This document shows, piece after piece, positions 23,101 through 36,783 of a stretch of 64,000 nt of DNA. The DNA is from Amaurobius ferox (lineage: Eukaryota > Arthropoda > Arachnida > Araneae > Amaurobiidae), in the NCBI GenBank assembly GCA_951213105.1, contig OX578137.1:56311236-56375235 (forward strand), given 5' to 3'. A program made the position numbers and the translations under genes. Under the pieces are notes generated by a model that was not told the DNA's origin, did not search any database, and saw only the letters and a list, made by a program, of their open reading frames with translations. Every line of letters begins with the position of its first letter. The first letter of the stretch is position 1.

Positions 23101-24729
23101 TAAGATTGATCTGTTCATCAATCTTAAAATGTAAAATTTTTCATGAATACTAACGGAACTATGGCTGACGACAACGACCATTGAAGTATGAATTAATATT
23201 AATCTCTATTTTTACTGTATTAACGGTATATACGAGTACGGTATATACGTATTTTTAGTATGATCTAAATGTTGGTTTAGTACTTTTTGCATGTTGCATT
23301 TACTTATATGTAATGGATTATATTATTTATTACTTATTGTTTATTACATTTCTTAATGTGCAGAAAAGGTACTGTGTGATAGGGTCCAATTTGAATGGGT
23401 AATAAGACTTGAACACCCCTATGATGCCTGTGTTTATGTGAATTTATGTGCCTTATGTATATATGTGTGTACTTGTCATGTCTTAAAAACGACTAAAGCT
23501 AATTGTACCAAATTTAGCACGATTATCACAAACTGTAAGTACTGAAGTATGGCTTTAAATGTGATAGAAAAGACGAAAGACGCCACATTATGAAAGATTT
23601 TCTTAAAGAGTGATAAGGATATCTCTACGTTTTATAAGCAATCTTTGAAACATAATTTATTATTAGAAAACAGAATGAACTCATTCTTGAGATATTGCAT
23701 GATTTTGGAATACATTTATTAAACAGTATGTACACAATTAGAAAATAAATGTATTTAAATAAGTTGGCTTTTAATTTCCATAATTATGCAACAAATGCAT
23801 TGAAACCATTCTCGTTGACTTCATTATTTTCAATGACGACAACATATATTTTTGTATCAGTTATGCATTTCGAAGCCAAAAATTTGCCAAAATATTTATT
23901 TCTCGCGATTTATTTCTCGCAATTGTAAATGACATTTTAATGTGAATTTTGCACGTGAGAATAAATAAATATTTATTTTGTGCCAAAGTTTGGCCAAAGT
24001 GGTTAATTTAAATATACGATTGTTAATTAAGTACCTATAACTTTGCGATCTTAGGATTTAAGCATCAATGAGTGGAAATATGTGATATTTTCAACCAAAA
24101 TTATCAGAAGTAAATTTGTAAGATACATTTATTTCCACAATAAGAGATAAGAATTTATCCCTAGTGGTTTAAAGGTTAGAGCATAGTATGGATCGCTTAA
24201 TTCATGTTAGAACTTGAGTGCCTTGAACTTCTATGCCTGGAAAGCTTACCCTAGCAGGTTAGAGGCAATGATTATTGAGGTCTGAAAAAGGCCCCAAAGC
24301 AATTTTTCCTATGACCTTGCTATTTAGTGCAGCCATTTTTGCAATCTACGCGTATTGTGACTCATGGTGTGACACTGAAGATGCTTGCCTGTATAAAAAC
24401 ACATAAAATGATATTTTATTATGTATGACGAATTTGTTCATATTAAGTACAAAGTGACAGTAAAATGATTGGTTAGACAAATGTTATAACTAGGGCTCAA
24501 TATACTGGGATTCTGAAAGGATTGGTAAACTCAATGATTATGGTCTACTGTTCCTTACTATCATTGTTTTTAAAATTCATAATAATGTAAAAAATAATGT
24601 TACTCATTGCATAATTTTGTGGAAAGTGTCGATCTATTATTTCGTTATTAGATGAATTTTTGTTTATTTGGAACTATATTATTAATTTACCCCGTTTAGC
24701 TTCAAAGAAATATTTTTTTCGCACCCACT
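20151..24729. other. Long AT-rich spacer, no supported feature
   Basis: 4.6 kb without a recognisable gene, TE end or array. A 77-codon frame (22920-23153) is hydrophobic low-complexity translation of AT-rich DNA. If host exons exist in this window, this and 57.9-60.1 kb are the least repeat-like stretches, but I see no exon evidence. Confidence 0.45.
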
Positions 24730-24895
24730 GTGTAAAATAGCGTGTTTGGTGAACAATGTGTAACACAGTGGGTTTAGTGATCCATGTATAGCGTAATTTG
24801 TTTATCAAAACAATGTGTAACATTGTGTGTTTAGTGAGTAGTGTGTGTAACATGGTGTGTATAGTGAGCAATACGTGTAACATGGTATGTTTAGT
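24730..24895 (+). repeat. Minisatellite, about 33-bp unit
   Basis: Four to five diverged copies of 'CAATGTGTAACATGGTGTG' plus TTTAGTGAG are present. The minus strand is open and translates to repeats of KHTMLHVLLT (79 codons), which I treat as a by-product. Confidence 0.8.
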
Positions 24896-26258
24896 TACAA
24901 AGATCATTTTCAAAAATTATATTTCTATGTATTCATTATAATGTTAATTCGCATTTTGTCACTTCACCGTTTAAACAACTTACTTCTAAAATTAATTTGA
25001 AATCCAATTTATTTCAGCATAAAATCGCTAATTCGCTAAAATGTTTCATCGTGTCAGTTTTTGTATCATGTTTGATATTTGACACTACTTTAATAAATAT
25101 GTTTGTCATTCTGTAACTATCATGGAGAATATATGTTGTCTACTCGGTAGTTAATTTTATTTACATGTTGAGATAGGCTTTAATGTCATCATTATCGTAC
25201 TAGAACAATACACTGACGTTGCCTCCTTGTAAAAAAATGCTTGCTACTTAAATAATCCATTTATAAAAATCACTAACCATTTTTCAGCAAATAACCTTCG
25301 CCAATTTCATACGCACGTTTCCGCAAAGCGTAAAATAGATTCAAAACTTCTAGGAGAGAAACATGGCAGGAGATCTTGACGGTAGTTGCTACGTCATATC
25401 TGTAGCTGGAGAGTCTGTCGCTGTTATATCGTGATAGTAGCCATTAGATTGTATTGGTACCTGGAGAACAGCAGACGGTAGCTGGAGATTAACATATTTT
25501 AGATTTTAAAAATTGGTTAAAATATCTAAAGAAAAATTTGGGAAAAAGTCTTCGAAACGCGAAGTGCAGTATATATCGTATGACATTTTGGATAAGAAAC
25601 AGATAGACAGATATATTCTTCTATTTATTATTATAGATTATTACTTAATTGATTATTCTTGCTAGTTCTTATTTAATTAGATAAATAAAAATACTTTATT
25701 TTTAAAATTGAGTTATATTACAAATGTTGTTTTCATTTTAGCTTTCTCCATATTTTTCTCAGTGTAAATTGTTGATGTCTGAAAATCTAGATGCAGCTGT
25801 ATAAATGCTTGAATTTAAATACGCTGAAATATTGTATTTTTAATCTTTTCCTTGTGTTAAATTCCCTAGCTGTAACTAACATTTCTCTAACGAATACATT
25901 TTACAGAAAAGTACTTTCTTCTAAGAAGTAGCGATTCGCCAATGCTTTTGTTTTTATCTGCATGTTCTTTTATCTGCTGGTAATGGAATAGTTAAACTTT
26001 TAACTATTTTCTTCTATAGTGGCGCTAAACACAGACACACAATTCTTTATTTTTCTTCATGTTTAAAGTAAAACGTATTCCCATGCCATAATTAAAAGAA
26101 AATTGATGTGGGCAATACAAAATGTCATTTGCTCATTCTCATGAATTATTATGATATATTTAGAAAAGATTAATTATTTTCATTTTCATTCATTCAAATG
26201 TTAAAAAATCTGTACCATGAAATTAAAGTATTGAGCTTTAAAGGACTTTATTGGCCAA
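24896..26258. other. AT-rich spacer, no feature seen
   Basis: No open frame, array or TE end could be supported here. Confidence 0.5.
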
Positions 26259-26519
26259 ATGAAATTATTCACTTATATCAATTGTGATATGGTTTTAACG
26301 TGCAAAGACGAAATCAAAATATCATTAGTGTTTAAAAATTCTGACAGTAAACACCACTGCAGCTTAAAAAATCCTCGCCAAGTAGAAAAAATGAGAAACC
26401 TCTTATCAAAAATGTTAGAAACTTCCAAAATGTTTTGCGCCAAAAACTTAGGTTGTACTTTCAGGGATAGTTCAGGTCTATACTTTGTTGAAGAATCAAA
26501 AATCACAGGGTTAGGATAA
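26259..26519 (+). CDS. Unrecognised 86-codon open frame (doubtful)
   Basis: I do not recognise this protein. It is less AT-biased than its surroundings and has protein-like composition: charged and mixed, five cysteines, and 'NPRQVEKMRNLLSKMLETSK' followed by 'CAKNLGCTFRDSSGLYFVEE'. It is not simple translated low-complexity DNA. The opposite strand is open over nearly the same interval (26273-26506), which weakens the case. There are no signal peptide, membrane segment or obvious splice-site partners. It could be a TE or retrocopy fragment, a lone exon or chance. Confidence 0.25.
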   Translation: MKLFTYINCDMVLTCKDEIKISLVFKNSDSKHHCSLKNPRQVEKMRNLLSKMLETSKMFCAKNLGCTFRDSSGLYFVEESKITGLG

Positions 26520-26529
26520 TAATAGGTAT

Positions 26530-26585
26530 CGGAGATCTTTAATAGGGTATCTCAGATTTTTAATAGGGTATCTCAGATCTGACGG
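26530..26585 (+). repeat. 24-bp triplicate repeat
   Basis: Three near-copies of TTTAATAGGGTATCTCAGAT lie directly after the open frame at 26259-26519. Confidence 0.8.
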
Positions 26586-27906
26586 TGCAGACTCTGTTAT
26601 ACAGGAACTTGAGACAAACCATTTTTTTAGATTTCATAACTTTATTGGAAAGAGGTTTTCGTTTCATATACCCAGAGGTAGCGGAAAATCCCATATAAGT
26701 CAAAAATTCCACTTTCTTTATAACATATTTTATGTAAGAAATTTATGATCTTTTTTGTGAAAAAAGCACATGAGTCAGTTAAGATTCCAAGATGTTAAAA
26801 AAACTCTTATTAATTTTAAACACTTATTAAATTTTGTACGCATAGCAGTGTGGTAAAAAATATAGATTAAGAAAATTATTACTTATTTAGATCATAAATG
26901 CATAACACACTCCATATAAAGTAAATCTGCATTCTGAAAACAAAAAAATAAAATTAAGAAAAATGTCTCCTGAAAGCATCAAAATTTTCTTTCCTCGATT
27001 TTTCAAAATCCTTGTTTTTGACCTTTTTCCCGTCAGGTCTAGAGGACATTTTTTTTGCATGAAGTGGCTTTTCTGTAAGATTTCAATAGTTTTGTCAAAA
27101 TGCAATTCAAAATGATTATGTTACAATGATATAGTATGCACTGCAAATTATACTTCAGCAGTCGAGCTCCATTTATTTACGCTTCTTCAAATTTTGAAGT
27201 TCTAAACCAAATTTATAGTTTGATAGGAAAGCATGTACCTACCAGAAAATACAAAATGAGTCATTAAAATGGATTTAGTAGCTTATTTTGTACCCGTCAA
27301 CATAATTTAATTGATTTTTAACAATTACAAAAGATTTACTTGATTTTTAACCAAGCTTTTCAATTTATTTTTAAGGGGCCAAAATTGACGCGTCTCATCA
27401 ATTTCAGACGCCGATTGTTATGCTAGATTTTTGTATTTTTCTAAAATGAGTTAAGTATCTGTAATTGCTTACGCGAAACATTCGAAAGTTTAAGAGATTA
27501 AATACATTTTATATTATTTAAATGGTTTTATTTAAATAGTTTTATTAATTTGATTTTATTCTGTGGTACGCCAACGGATGTAGTTTCGTTTTAGGTATAT
27601 TTAGATGCCTATTTAGCGGCTATCCTCTTAGCGGCCTATGCGTCCGCAAGTCAAAGCTTATTTAAATTGGTACATATGCAAAATTGCTATTCATTGCTGC
27701 AGTAATGGGAAACTGATATCTTATCTGAGAGCAGGAAAACAACTTGCTAAAATTTTGCAAATCTCTGTGATGGCCGTTAGAATTGGCTAAACAACGCAAC
27801 GGACATATTTGCTTTTACTAGCGCTATATAGAGCTCTAGTAAATGACTATGGCCATACCTATTAAAGCCTCCAGTAGATGTGATATCATCACAAAATTTA
27901 ATCACA
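26586..27906. other. AT-rich spacer, no supported feature
   Basis: A 72-codon minus-strand frame (26887-27105) has no recognisable content. I see nothing else. Confidence 0.5.
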
Positions 27907-28831
27907 CTTTTTTTAGCACTTTACAACATAGTTGAAAAGTGTTTATGACTTTAGTCATTCTGTCTGTCTGTCCGTTCGCACGATAAATGCCGCAAAATTG
28001 ACTTTATCAAAATGAAATTTTAGTATATTATCGAGACGTTCTGTGGGATATATGAGAATGTACATGAATAAAATTACCCAATTAGTTTTGGATTAAACCC
28101 GATTTGAAAAAATGAAATACATTGAACTCTATGGGACCTACTTTTTCAAACATTTTTAAGCAAAATTAAAATTCACAAATTTCTTCTAAAATTTTAGGAA
28201 ATATTCAAATTATCCCATAAAATATATGAAAAAAATTCAGTAAAATATGCGCGGTAGTTTTTAAAAAAAAATTAAAATAATAATTGCATCCATCTGTTTT
28301 TTTCCAGAGTAAAAATCGTGATTTTTAAAGTTCTTTTAAATTCATATTTAATGCTGTATCCGTCCTATAACCGCGTTATTTTTGCGTATTTCCTGTGCAT
28401 CTATATTCTGCGCTAATGCAATTACAATAATTTTGAATTTAAATGATCATCAAATTTTGATTATATCTTCAATAAAGCCTAATTTTAATGGATGCAGAAT
28501 GTAAACAAGTGATTGTAAGATGAATTGCATATTCCTGAATTTCCTTCCCTGAAAGAAAATAATTTACTCTGGAGTCTGGAAAAATGTGTTTGACCGACAT
28601 GTTCACTGCTTTTACATAGAGACCCAGACGATTTATAATTCAATGACGACATTTGAATAAAGTTCATTTTTCTCGATGAAGTTTTCAAGTAAAATAAATT
28701 ACTGTAGTTATGTGATAATTAAAAAAAAAACCACTGAATGTATCGCATTTTAGAGATGTTTAAATAAAATAGCATTTCAGTTGGAAAGTGTTTCGTAATC
28801 AATGGTTTATGCATGATTGATCTTTCTTGTT
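27907..28831 (-). mobile_element. Family A element, minus-strand copy A5
   Basis: On the plus strand it opens with the 3' hairpin (AGCACTTTACAACATAGTTGAAAAGTG, given here as spaced arms GCACTTTACAAC / GTTGAAAAGTG) and CTGTCTGTCTGTCC. It closes with GCATGATTGATCTTTCTTGT, the inverted head. The CRE is decayed to TGACGACA (near 28642) and the TATA box is gone. It is full length but diverged. Confidence 0.75.
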
Positions 28832-29599
28832 GTTACTGCAGAGATTTGCAAAATTGCGATTCAGTATAAAAACGTTTCTGTTGGTGATGCAATTATCTTT
28901 AAACTTTAAATATGTTATTTATGGTGGTGGTAAGAACATATATGCCGAATATAATTTTCATCTGAATTAGTTAAAGGAATCCATAAAATTATTTTCCTTC
29001 AAACTTATTTTCTTACATCAAAAATACTTTTACTAAACTTCAAAGAGCCCTCTCTTAAGTTTTTTTTTACTCTGAGGTAATAAAAATGTAAAACTTATTT
29101 ACATTAATTTAAAAACTTTGATAACAGAATAAATTGGAAAGAGAAAACTGGTTATTTTAACAAGGATTTCATTCTGAATTAATAACGTAACATGGCATTG
29201 CAATATTGGAAACCAATGGGATACAAAACCGTTATAAAAAGGGGACAAAAGAAAATATATTATTCATTCTCATTTTAATTGAATTGTGCTTCCGAAAGCA
29301 TAAGTAACACTAGCGCCTTAGAAAATCTTTATTTTTGGTTAGACATTTTATGCAAACCTTTTTACTGTTCATTATTTAAGACAAAAAGAAAGACTTTGTG
29401 GAATAACAAAACACATTCCATTATTATAAATCATGTTTAAATTTCTAAGAACTAATGTACTACAGCAATGTAGAACGTAAAATGATTTTTTCGGGACAAT
29501 CTTTTCTCTCCCGTAAGTAGTTGTAAAAACTTACGAGAATGGAAATAAAAATAAAAATTAAAGAAAATCTTGTTTCATGGGATCAAAAACGTTTTTGAC
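28832..29599. other. AT-rich spacer, no feature seen
   Basis: No supported gene, array or TE end is visible. Confidence 0.5.
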
Positions 29600-29872
29600 A
29601 CTGTTAGCTAGCTTGTATTTGAAATTATTTCAGCATGTCTGTATATAAGTGTACGGATAGATACGATTGAACGAATATTTTATAATAAAGTTAATTTAAA
29701 TATTTTTATAAAATAATAAAAAAAAATCGCATTTTATAGGAATGAAAAATATTAACACAATTAGCCAGCTTGTATTTGACATTATTTCAGTAAGTCTTTA
29801 AGAAAGTGTGTGGGCAGCATATGATTAAAAAATACTTTATTATGAAATTGATTTATATAAATTTGATAAATA
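29600..29872 (+). repeat. Tandem duplication, about 158-bp period
   Basis: Two copies share AGCTAGCTTGTATTTGAAAT / AGCCAGCTTGTATTTGACAT (29605 and 29763), then ATTTCAG, GTGTACGGATAG / GTGTGTGGGCAG and TATAATAAAGTT / TATTATGAAATT. They end directly at the first family B head. Confidence 0.65.
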
Positions 29873-32800
29873 ACTAGCAGCATAACCGTGTTTCGAAAGA
29901 AGTATATAATATAAAGAAATTTAAAATTCACAATCATGTGCAAATTCCTATAGTATACTAAATGACATTGTTAATCAAAATATTCTGTTAAAATATTAAA
30001 TTTATTGCTCCTAAAAAGAAGTTTACGAATATCTGTTCTCACTATGCAAAATTTTCTTCACGGGCAGATCTAAGGAATAAAACATCCTGGCCCCTTTTGT
30101 AAGCAAATTTACAAAATATAAGAAATTGAATCAATTTAGTATGCAAAATAGAAGCATTAAAATTTTATGGGACCCGTACTACTTATATACACGAATATTA
30201 GAAGACATAACCTGTATTAGTAGATTATATGTATAAATTGAAAATATCCATAAATCCGTAATATTTAAACTTGAAGGCCGTAATTGATACTAATAAGTGC
30301 CAGAATGAAAGCGCTGAAATTATAAGGGAATATATATATATACTCGTACTACTTATATTGTCGCAGATTAGAAAAGATGCCAGTGTGTTAGAAGAAGATT
30401 ACCTGTATCATACTATGAGTCTAAAAATATTTGCCAAAATAAAAGAGAATGCGTAATAAATTGAAAATATCAAAAATCCCCGTAATCTTTATACCAGAAG
30501 GTCGCAATTGATTCTAATATATGCCAGTATATATCGTATATATTCCAATATATGCCAATACAAAATATATGCCAATATACCTGCAATACTTATATTCTTG
30601 TAGATTAGAAGATATACCAGAATATAACTCGTACAACATGCAATGGGTTTCAACAATTTTTGCTATAATAAAACAATGACATAATAACTTGAAAATACCA
30701 ATAATCCCCGAAAATATCAATAATAATAATGTTTAAACCCGAAGACCGCAATTGAGATTATACAGTCAAAAATGCAATAACATTGGAATTCATTTTATAT
30801 GCATATTTTTATTATTCAAATCGAAAAAATGTAAAAAAAAGTCGTATGCCGCATAAACACATTGGATTTAAATCCGCTGCTAAGCGACATGATATCATTT
30901 GCTTCAAATAAAATGGTGCAAAAAATATCGTCTCAATAATGCTATCTCCCTAGGAGGTTTGGCCACATTTTCGTCAATTTAGCGACATTTTAAAAAAATC
31001 GCCAAATGTATCTCCAAGTCAGAGTGTAGAACTGGTAATCCAACTTAACGAAAAATTGACGAAATATCATCACAATACTATCTCCTAACAAAAAACAATT
31101 ATTTTCATTTAGTTATAGCAATTTTATCAATTTCATGATATTTAGAGAATTTTTAAAATGTCACCAAATTGATAAAAATTTTTGTAAATCCAAAAAAATG
31201 TGTTACTAAGTATAACGGATGGACTGACAGATAAATGCTACCGAAACATTATTTTAGTACTCTCTTCTAAAAGAACAAATTTAATTTCATTGATTTGTGT
31301 CGTTTTTATCAATTTGGTGACATTTCAGGCAATTTGGCAACTTTTAAGAAAAGTTGCCAAGTTAGCGATATCCCGCCAAATTCGTAGCTCTTTATTAGCA
31401 GATCTGAAGAATAAATCATCCTGATTCCGTTTGTATATACTAAATGAAAATACTAAAATTGTATTAGAAGATCTACTATTTCTCTGTTTCAACAATCTGC
31501 TAAATGAGTTTATTGGCTAAACACAATATATGAGTTTATTAGCTAAACACAATATATAAGTTTGAAAACTCTTTTCAAAAATAAATGAAAGCGATGTACG
31601 CAGTCCATAATTAATATAATTTAAAGAAAAATCGCACCTTTCATTTATAAGATATATTTTTATATCACTTTGTTTATTTTTCAAATCGAAAATATAATAA
31701 TAAACATTACCAGACACATTTGATTTAATTGAGTTGCTGAGCAACGTGATATAAAAAATAATCTTTCTCATAAAATGCTGATACTTAAATAACCATTTTG
31801 ATTTCATAATGCTTTTCATTAATTTCTTTTAACGAAACACCATCACGATACTATCCAATATGAAAACACAATTAATTTCATTTATTTAGCTCAATTTTAT
31901 CGATTTCAAGATATTTTTATGGATTTACAAACATTTTTATCAATTTGGCGACATTTTAAAAATTCGTTAAAGGTGTTACTAAGTAGGGTGGTTCAATTGA
32001 CAGACAAATACTAACGAAACATCATTTCAGTACTTTCTTCGAACAAAGCAAAATAAATTTAATTGAATATCGTCGTTTTTAACAATTGGCAATATTTCCG
32101 TCAATTTGGAAAAAAGAAAAGTTGGCAAGTTAGCGATATCCCGCCAAATTCGTAGCTTTGAATTTGCAGATCTGAATAAAACACCCAGATTCTGTTTGTA
32201 TATAATAAATGACAACACTAAAATTGTATTTGAAGGTATACTCGTTCTACTCCTTTTTAGTTTCAACAATCAGCTAAATGAATTTATTGGCTAAACACAA
32301 TATATGAGTTTATTAGCTATACACAATATATAAGCTTGGCTAAACTGACTAACACTCTTTGCCAAAATAATTGAAAGTGATGTACGCAGTCCGCAATTAA
32401 TAAAATTCTAAGAAAAATCAAACCGTTCATTTATAAAATAGTATATTTTTAAATCCATTTATTTATTATTCAAATCGTAGAAATAATAATAAACATTAAG
32501 AAACACATTTAAATTTATTGCGTTTCTGAACAACATGATATATCCTCATAGAATACTAAAAATTAAATAACCATTTTGATTTCTTAATACTTTTCATCGT
32601 TGAGTAAAAGCTTGTGAAAAATAAACCATGGTGATATTTTCCATTTACATTCATGTTTATAAACAATCCATGATTTCAGATAGTGACTATTTAAATCAAA
32701 AATTTGCCACCAAACTGAGATAAAATTTTAATTCATTTTCACGTTTTAAACAAACGGTTTTCAACCTTTTTGTTCGCAGGAACCAGGGAGTTTGGGAGTA

Positions 32801-33152
32801 GAACTCCTAGGAAAATGTTTCGTTTTCAAATGATATCTCGATAAACCCTGGTCTTAGGAACTCAAAACTTGGACTAAATTTAAGGGGGCTATTTCAAGGC
32901 GACTCACAAAATTTCATTAATTTCGGTTCAGCCGTTCTCTCGTGATGATGAGACAAACGAAAATGTCGTTTTTTGCTACTATCTCGAGAACCACTGGTCG
33001 TAGAAACTCAAAATATATACTAAATTTTAAGTGCGACCATTTCAAGCCTACCCACAAAATTTCATCAAATTTGGTTCAGCCGCTTTCCCGTGATCACGGG
33101 ACAAACAGACAGATGCACAGACACAGACAGGTTTTCAATTTCATTTATATAG
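29873..33152 (+). mobile_element. Family B element, full-length copy B1
   Basis: It starts ACTAGCAGCATAACCG and ends with two 150-bp repeats that each carry GGTTCAGCCG, the palindrome TCCCGTGATCACGGGA (about 33087), (GACA)-type repeats and TTTCATTTATATAG. The interior holds several decayed repeats of a 200-bp module ('ACTACTTATATTGTCGCAG', 'AATTGAAAATATCAATAATC') and AATTTGGCGACATTT inverted words. No coding capacity is visible. The head (ACTAGC...CCG...TTCG...ACGG) and tail layout is shared with Helitron-like HINE/DINE-1-type repeats widespread in insects. That family link is from memory and tentative. Confidence 0.7.
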
Positions 33153-33583
33153 ACTAGCAGCATAGCCGTTCTTCGTACGGAGTATATAATATAAAGAAAC
33201 TTAAAATTTACAATCATGTGCAAATTCCTATATTATACTAAATGACATTTTTAATCAAAATATTCTGTTAAAATTTTTAATAAAATGCTCCTAAAAAGAA
33301 GTTTAAGAATCTCTGTTATCGCTATGCAAAATTATCTTCACGGGCAGAGCTGAAGAATAAAACATCCTGGCCCCTTTGTAATCAAATTCATATAAAAAAA
33401 GGAATTGAATCAATATATGCAAAATCAAAGCATTAAAATTTTATGGAACCCGCACTACTTATATACACGAATATTAGAAGATATAACCAGTATTAGTACA
33501 TCGCATGTATAAATTGAAAATATGAATAAACCCGTAACTTACACCAATATATGACAGAATGAAAGTACTAATATTATATGGGA

Positions 33584-33630
<47 letters not shown>

Positions 33631-34371
33631 CGTACTACTTATATTGTCGCAGATTAGAAAATATGTCAGTGTGTTAGAAGATTACTCGTATTACAATACG
33701 AGTCTCAAAAATCTTTGCCAAAATAAAACAGATGACGTAATAAATTGAAAATATCAATAATCTCCGTAATCTTTATACCAGATGGTCGTAAAGGATTCCA
33801 ATATATTACAATATATATCAAAATATATGCCAACATACCTGTACTATTTATATTCTCGTAGATTAGAAGATATGCAAATGCATTTGTAGAAGATTTTTTG
33901 TGCAACGTACAATATATGAGTTTAAACAATTTTTGTCGTAATAAAACAATAGCATAATAACTTGAAAATATAAATAATCCCTGAATCAAAAATCCCCGAA
34001 AATATCAATAATTATAATGTTTAAACCAGAAGACCCTAATTGATATTATCCAGTCAAAAATGCAATGTCAATGAAATTTATTTTATATACATATCTTTAT
34101 TATTCAAATCAGAAAAGATTTAATAAAAATCGTCTGCCGCATAACAGATCGGATTTACATCCATTGCTAAACGACATGATATAATTTGCTACAAGTAAAT
34201 TGATGGAAATCATATCGTCTGAATAATGCGATCTCCATGGAAGGTTTGGCAACATTTTTGTCAATTTAGCGATAATTTAAAAAATCGTCAAATTTATCGC
34301 CAAGTGGGAAACTGATAGTCCCATTTTGCGACAAATAGATGAAACATTATCACTATACTATTCCCTAACAA
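33153..34371 (+). mobile_element. Family B element, 3'-truncated copy B2
   Basis: It begins ACTAGCAGCATAGCCG immediately after B1's ATTTATATAG, so the two are head to tail. It contains a (TA)n array at 33584-33627 at the same internal site where B8 has its large array. It stops at CCTAACAAAACA and passes into a CA/TA microsatellite, with the 3' third missing. Confidence 0.75.
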
Positions 34372-34372
34372 A

Positions 34373-34407
<35 letters not shown>

Positions 34408-34498
34408 ATATACCTACATATATATTTCTATATATATATATATATAATACACATATATATAATTTATATATATTTATACAATATATACATATATATAT
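34372..34498. repeat. (CA)n then (TA)n microsatellite
   Basis: About 13 CA units (34373-34397) are followed by interrupted TATATA runs up to the head of the next family B copy. It replaces the missing end of B2. Confidence 0.9.
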
Positions 34499-36707
34499 AC
34501 TAGCAGCATACCCGTTCTTCGTACGGAATATATAATATAAAGGAACTTATAATTCGCAATCATGTGCAAATTCTGTTAAGATATTTAATTTATTGCTCCT
34601 AAAGAGAAATTTAAGAATATCTGTTCTCACTATACAAAATTATTTTCATGGGCAGATCTGAAGAAAAAAACATCCTGGCCCCTTTTGTAAGCAAATTTAC
34701 GAAAAAAAAAAGGAATTGTATCAATATATGCAACCCCGTACTACTTATATTGTCGCAGATTAGAAAATATGCCAGTGTGCTACTAGAAGATTCCCCGTAT
34801 TACAATATGAGTCTCAAAAATATTTGCCAAAATAAAAGAGATGACGTAATAAATTGGAAATATCAATAATCCCCGTAATCTTTATACCAGAAGGCGTAAT
34901 TGATTCTAATATATGCCAATATATAACAAAATATATGCCAATATACCTGTACTACTTATATTCTCATAGATTAGAAGATATAATGCATTTGTAGAAGATT
35001 ACTCGTACAAAGTACTATATATGAGTTTCAACAATTTTCGGCATAATAAAACAATGGCATAATAACTTGAAAATATCAATAATCCCTGAATCAACAGTCC
35101 CCGAAAATATCAATAATAATAATGTTTAAACCTGGGGACCGTAATTGATATTATCCAGTCAAAAATACAATGCCAATGAAATTTATTTTATATACATATC
35201 TTTATTATTCAAATCGGAAAAGATTTAATATAAAATCGTATGCGGCATAACACATTGGATCCGTTGCTAAGCGACATGATATCATTTGCTTCAAATAAAT
35301 TGATGGAAATCATATCATCTGAATAATGCGATCTCCATGGAAGGTTTGGCGACATTTTAGTCAATTTAGCGATAACTTAAAAAATCGCCAAATTTATCGC
35401 CAATGGGACTGTAGAACAGATAGACCCATTTTGCGACAAATTGACGAAACATCATCACAATACTATCCCCTAACAAAATACAATTATTTTCATTTATTAA
35501 GCGCGATTTTATCAATTCCAGGATATTTTTATAGACTCACAAATACTTTTATCAATTTCGTGATATTAAAAAAATTCGTTAAATGTGTTACTAAGTAGGA
35601 TGGATGGATTGATCGACAAATGCTACCGAAACATCATTTCAGTACTCTATTCTAAAAAGCAAATCAATGATTTGCGCCAATTTTATAAATTTGGAAACAT
35701 TTCCGCTAATTTGGTAAAGTTTAAGAGAAGTTACCAAGTTATTTAGAGATATTCCGCTAAATTCGAAGCTCTGAATTTGCAGATCTGAAGAATAAAATAT
35801 CCTGATCCCGTTTCTATATACTAAATGAACACACTAAAATTGTATTATAAGATACAACCGTTCTACTCTTTTTCTGCTTCAATAATCGGCTAAATGAATT
35901 TATTGGGTAAACACAATATATGAGTTTATAGCTAAACACAATATATGAGCTGGAAACCACTTTGCTAAAATAAATGAAAGTCATGTACGCGGTCGCCAAT
36001 TTATATAATTAAAAGAACAATCAAACCGTTCATTTAAAAATATATTTTTACATCCATTTATTTATTTTATTCAAATAGAAAAAATAATAATAAATATTAA
36101 CAACACATTTAATTTCATTCCGTTGCCGAGCAACATGATATAAGATAGAATCTTCCTTATAAAATGCAAAATTTAATAGCCATTTTGATTTCTCTATACT
36201 TCTCATTGTTCCGTAAAAGCTTGTTTTAAATAAACCATGAACCATGGAGATAGATTTCCCCTTTAAATCATGTTTCAAACAATACATGTTTTCAGAAAGT
36301 GACTAATTAACGCAAACAATCTCCCATCAAACTCAGAGATTAAATTTTAATTCACTTTCAAACGATTTTCAAGCTTTTCGTTTGGATAAACCACGGAGTT
36401 AGGGAGTAGAACTCCTAGGAAAAAGTTCCGTTTTTCATTAATATCTCGACAACCCCAGGTCTTAGAAACTCAAAACTTGGACAAAATTTATGGGGGGATA
36501 TTTCAAGGCTATCCACCAAATTTCATTAAATTCGGTTCAGCCGTTTTTCCGTGATGATGAGACAAACGAAAATTTCGTTTTTTACTAATATCTCGAGAAC
36601 CACTGGTCGTAAAAACTCAAAACACGGATATAATTTTAAGTGGGGCTATTTCTGGGCTACCCACAAAATTTCATCAAATTCGGTTCAGCCGTTCTCCCAT
36701 GATGATG

Positions 36708-36758
<51 letters not shown>

Positions 36759-36781
36759 TTTTCATTTTTATTTATATAGAT
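34499..36781 (+). mobile_element. Family B element copy B3, both ends present
   Basis: Head ACTAGCAGCATACCCGTTC at 34499; tail GACAAA plus (GACA)n (about 36716-36758) and ATTTATATAGAT. The 5' part is internally deleted relative to B1. The last 600 bp (from about 36170) are nearly identical to the tails of B5 and B7, more so than its 5' half is to any copy, which suggests recombination between copies. Confidence 0.75.
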
Positions 36782-36783
36782 AT

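Noticed and set aside
24674..24913. 79-codon KHTMLH-repeat frame
   Set aside because: It is the minus-strand reading of a 33-bp minisatellite.
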